A stretch of 64,000 bases of DNA from the NCBI GenBank assembly GCA_964355075.1, contig CAYHCF010000016.1, positions 10,278 through 74,277 on the forward strand, given 5' to 3'. This stretch comes from B1 sp964355075 (lineage in GTDB: Bacteria > Bacteroidota > Bacteroidia > UKL13-3). This document shows positions 62,730 through 64,000 of this stretch, piece by piece. Positions within the stretch are counted from its first letter, which is position 1. Each line of letters opens with the position of its first letter. The translations under genes and the position numbers were made by a program. The notes under the pieces were generated by a model. The model was given only the letters and a program-made list of their open reading frames with translations. It did not search any database and was not told the origin of the DNA.

Positions 62730-64000
62730 CTTTAAAAAAATGCGAATCGGATTCGCCCATAACAGATAGACAAACTCCATACAAATAATTCCCTGGTGAA
62801 TAGAATTATCTTAATAAAAGGCCGGATGCCCTATTGAAAAACGACAGGGCGAATCGCATTCGCCCCTACGAATTACCCCTTTCAGATTAAATTTTACCTG
62901 GAAAAATATTTGTTTAAATGGTTAAAGCCCATTAATGGGCTGTATGGGCTGTCCCTATTGAAAAACGCAAGGGCGCTTCTTGAATCGCCCCTAACATTCC
63001 CCACTACCGGATTTGATATTATCTGCAAAAAGGCTGGGGTCAATGGTTAAAACCAAATAAATGGCGGTATGTGCCCTTTTGAAAACGTTAGGGCGATTCA
63101 TGAACCGCCCTAACGAATCGCCGCCGCCGAATTTGATATTATCTACAAAAACCTTGGTTTAAATGGTTAAAACCCAATAAAGGGCTGTTTTCACCCTTTT
63201 GAAAAACGATAGGGCGAATCGCATTCGCCGTATATGATTTGGTATTTGTTGAAAAAAACGCAGGTTTCAATGGTTAAAATCCAATAAAAGGGCGAATGTG
63301 CAATTTTGAAAGACCTTAGTGCGAATCTTAATCGCCCATTTATTAATCGCCCTAATGTTTGCTCGTATTCTCCACTAATGGATGAAATGGCCCCACAAAA
63401 TTGCACCGCTGATGCGTAATCTTGCCACAATATTAAGCCGGAAAATCATGCTGTGCCTTCACGCTATACTATTATCCCACAAAATCACTCCGCGTTATCA
63501 CGCCGGACAATTGCGCCGCCCACCGCACAATCTCGACGTAATATTAAGCCGGACAATTATGCCGTTCCTTCACGTTGCACTATTACCCCACACTATACCG
63601 CCGCACCATCAGACCGCACAATCACCTCTAACCGTATTTAATTATAGTTACAAAAACCGTAAGTTGTAATGGATATAACCTTATTATAGGCCAGTTACCT
63701 TTTTTTGCCACCTTTTGAAAAAGGAGCGACAATTGCCAATCACCCTGCACCCATATTATTACGCCGAAATGTCGGACCGCATTATCACAACTTTCCCAAT
63801 TTGATATTCACACAAAAAAGCGCTGGTTTTAATGACAACAACCTAATAATAAAATGATTAATGTGGCCATATTGAATAACAATAGAGCGAATCGCATTCG
63901 CCCCTACCAACAGCCCATATCGGATTGGATTCAAGCAGCAAAAAACGCAGGTTTCTATGGTTAAAACCCAATAAAGGGGTGTATGCGCCCTATTGTAAAA
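62730..64000. repeat. Array of about 120-bp palindrome-bearing units, running off the window
   Basis: The anchor AATGGTTAAA recurs at 62917, 63042, 63162, 63269 and, with changes, near 63669, 63823 and 63957. Each unit combines TTTGATATTATCTnCAAAAA, the anchor, CCCAATAAAGGGC, CCCTnTTGAAAAACG and a palindrome like GGGCGAATCGCATTCGCCC. Between 63418 and 63610 a GC-richer variant is duplicated with a 121-base offset (both copies contain AATATTAAGCCGGA). There are no spacers of CRISPR type and no believable genes. Confidence 0.8.

Noticed and set aside
63382..63669. Overlapping plus-strand frames of 62 and 95 codons rich in His, Arg, Pro and Thr
   Set aside because: They translate the GC-richer duplicated repeat and have no family features.
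62730..64000. CRISPR array
   Set aside because: Units are about 107-125 bases, diverged, and have no short identical repeats separated by unique spacers; no cas genes are present.
62730..64000. Integron cassette array (attC sites)
   Set aside because: The palindromes have no cassette genes between them, and no integron integrase was found.

Overview
The window looks like a chromosomal segment of a Bacteroidota bacterium, probably a draft or metagenome assembly because a 100-base run of N sits inside a tandem repeat. Pointers to the phylum are type IX secretion (T9SS) sorting domains, a GSCFA protein, a DUF4296 lipoprotein, stand-alone MnmD, an LruC-domain relic, AT-rich DNA, and promoters of the Bacteroidota form TTTG-N18-TAnnTTTG. 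The two halves of the window are very different.

Bases 1 to about 42,350 are mostly housekeeping genes in short operons: AMP nucleosidase (partial), a secreted EEP-family phosphodiesterase, MnmD with an FAD oxidoreductase, dipeptide epimerase, NAD(P)H-hydrate repair, an ABC exporter, YggS, MutS2, glycogen debranching enzyme, alkaline phosphatase, DprA, a nucleoside phosphorylase, two universal stress proteins, Nth, free-methionine sulfoxide reductase, RfbC, CorA, RNase HI, a heptosyltransferase-like enzyme and DnaG. Three small toxin-antitoxin modules (PIN, HicBA, DUF433/DUF5615) lie between 8.9 and 12.7 kb. Three decayed gene ends are visible: two T9SS C-terminal domains and an LruC domain. 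There is also a broken REP-type transposase among hairpin repeats.

From 42,350 the window becomes an accessory island. It opens with three 56-bp tandem copies of the 5' part of a tRNA-Arg(TCT), each with a perfect palindrome built into the D-loop, followed by the intact tRNA. Next come a terminator, a palindromic repeat tract and three consecutive hairpin units whose outer stems differ in sequence but still pair. A complete type 1 BREX phage-defence operon follows in canonical order: brxA, brxB, brxC, pglX, pglZ, brxL. Its BrxL appears to carry an MIT_C-like domain in place of the Lon-protease domain, and its PglX has an AT-rich centre that suggests exchange of the target-recognition part.

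Downstream on the same strand are an orphan methyltransferase-tail protein, a membrane-anchored KAP P-loop NTPase, a small HARE-HTH-like protein, an AlbA_2/Schlafen-like protein and an unknown protein. These are good candidates for accessory defence genes. The last 1.3 kb is an irregular array of roughly 120-bp units containing a GGGCGAAT...ATTCGCCC palindrome related to the one in front of BREX, and it runs off the end of the window.

Together the right half reads as a tRNA-adjacent defence island bounded by related palindromic repeats. No integrase, prophage or CRISPR array was found. All family assignments come from reading motifs; no searches were run.
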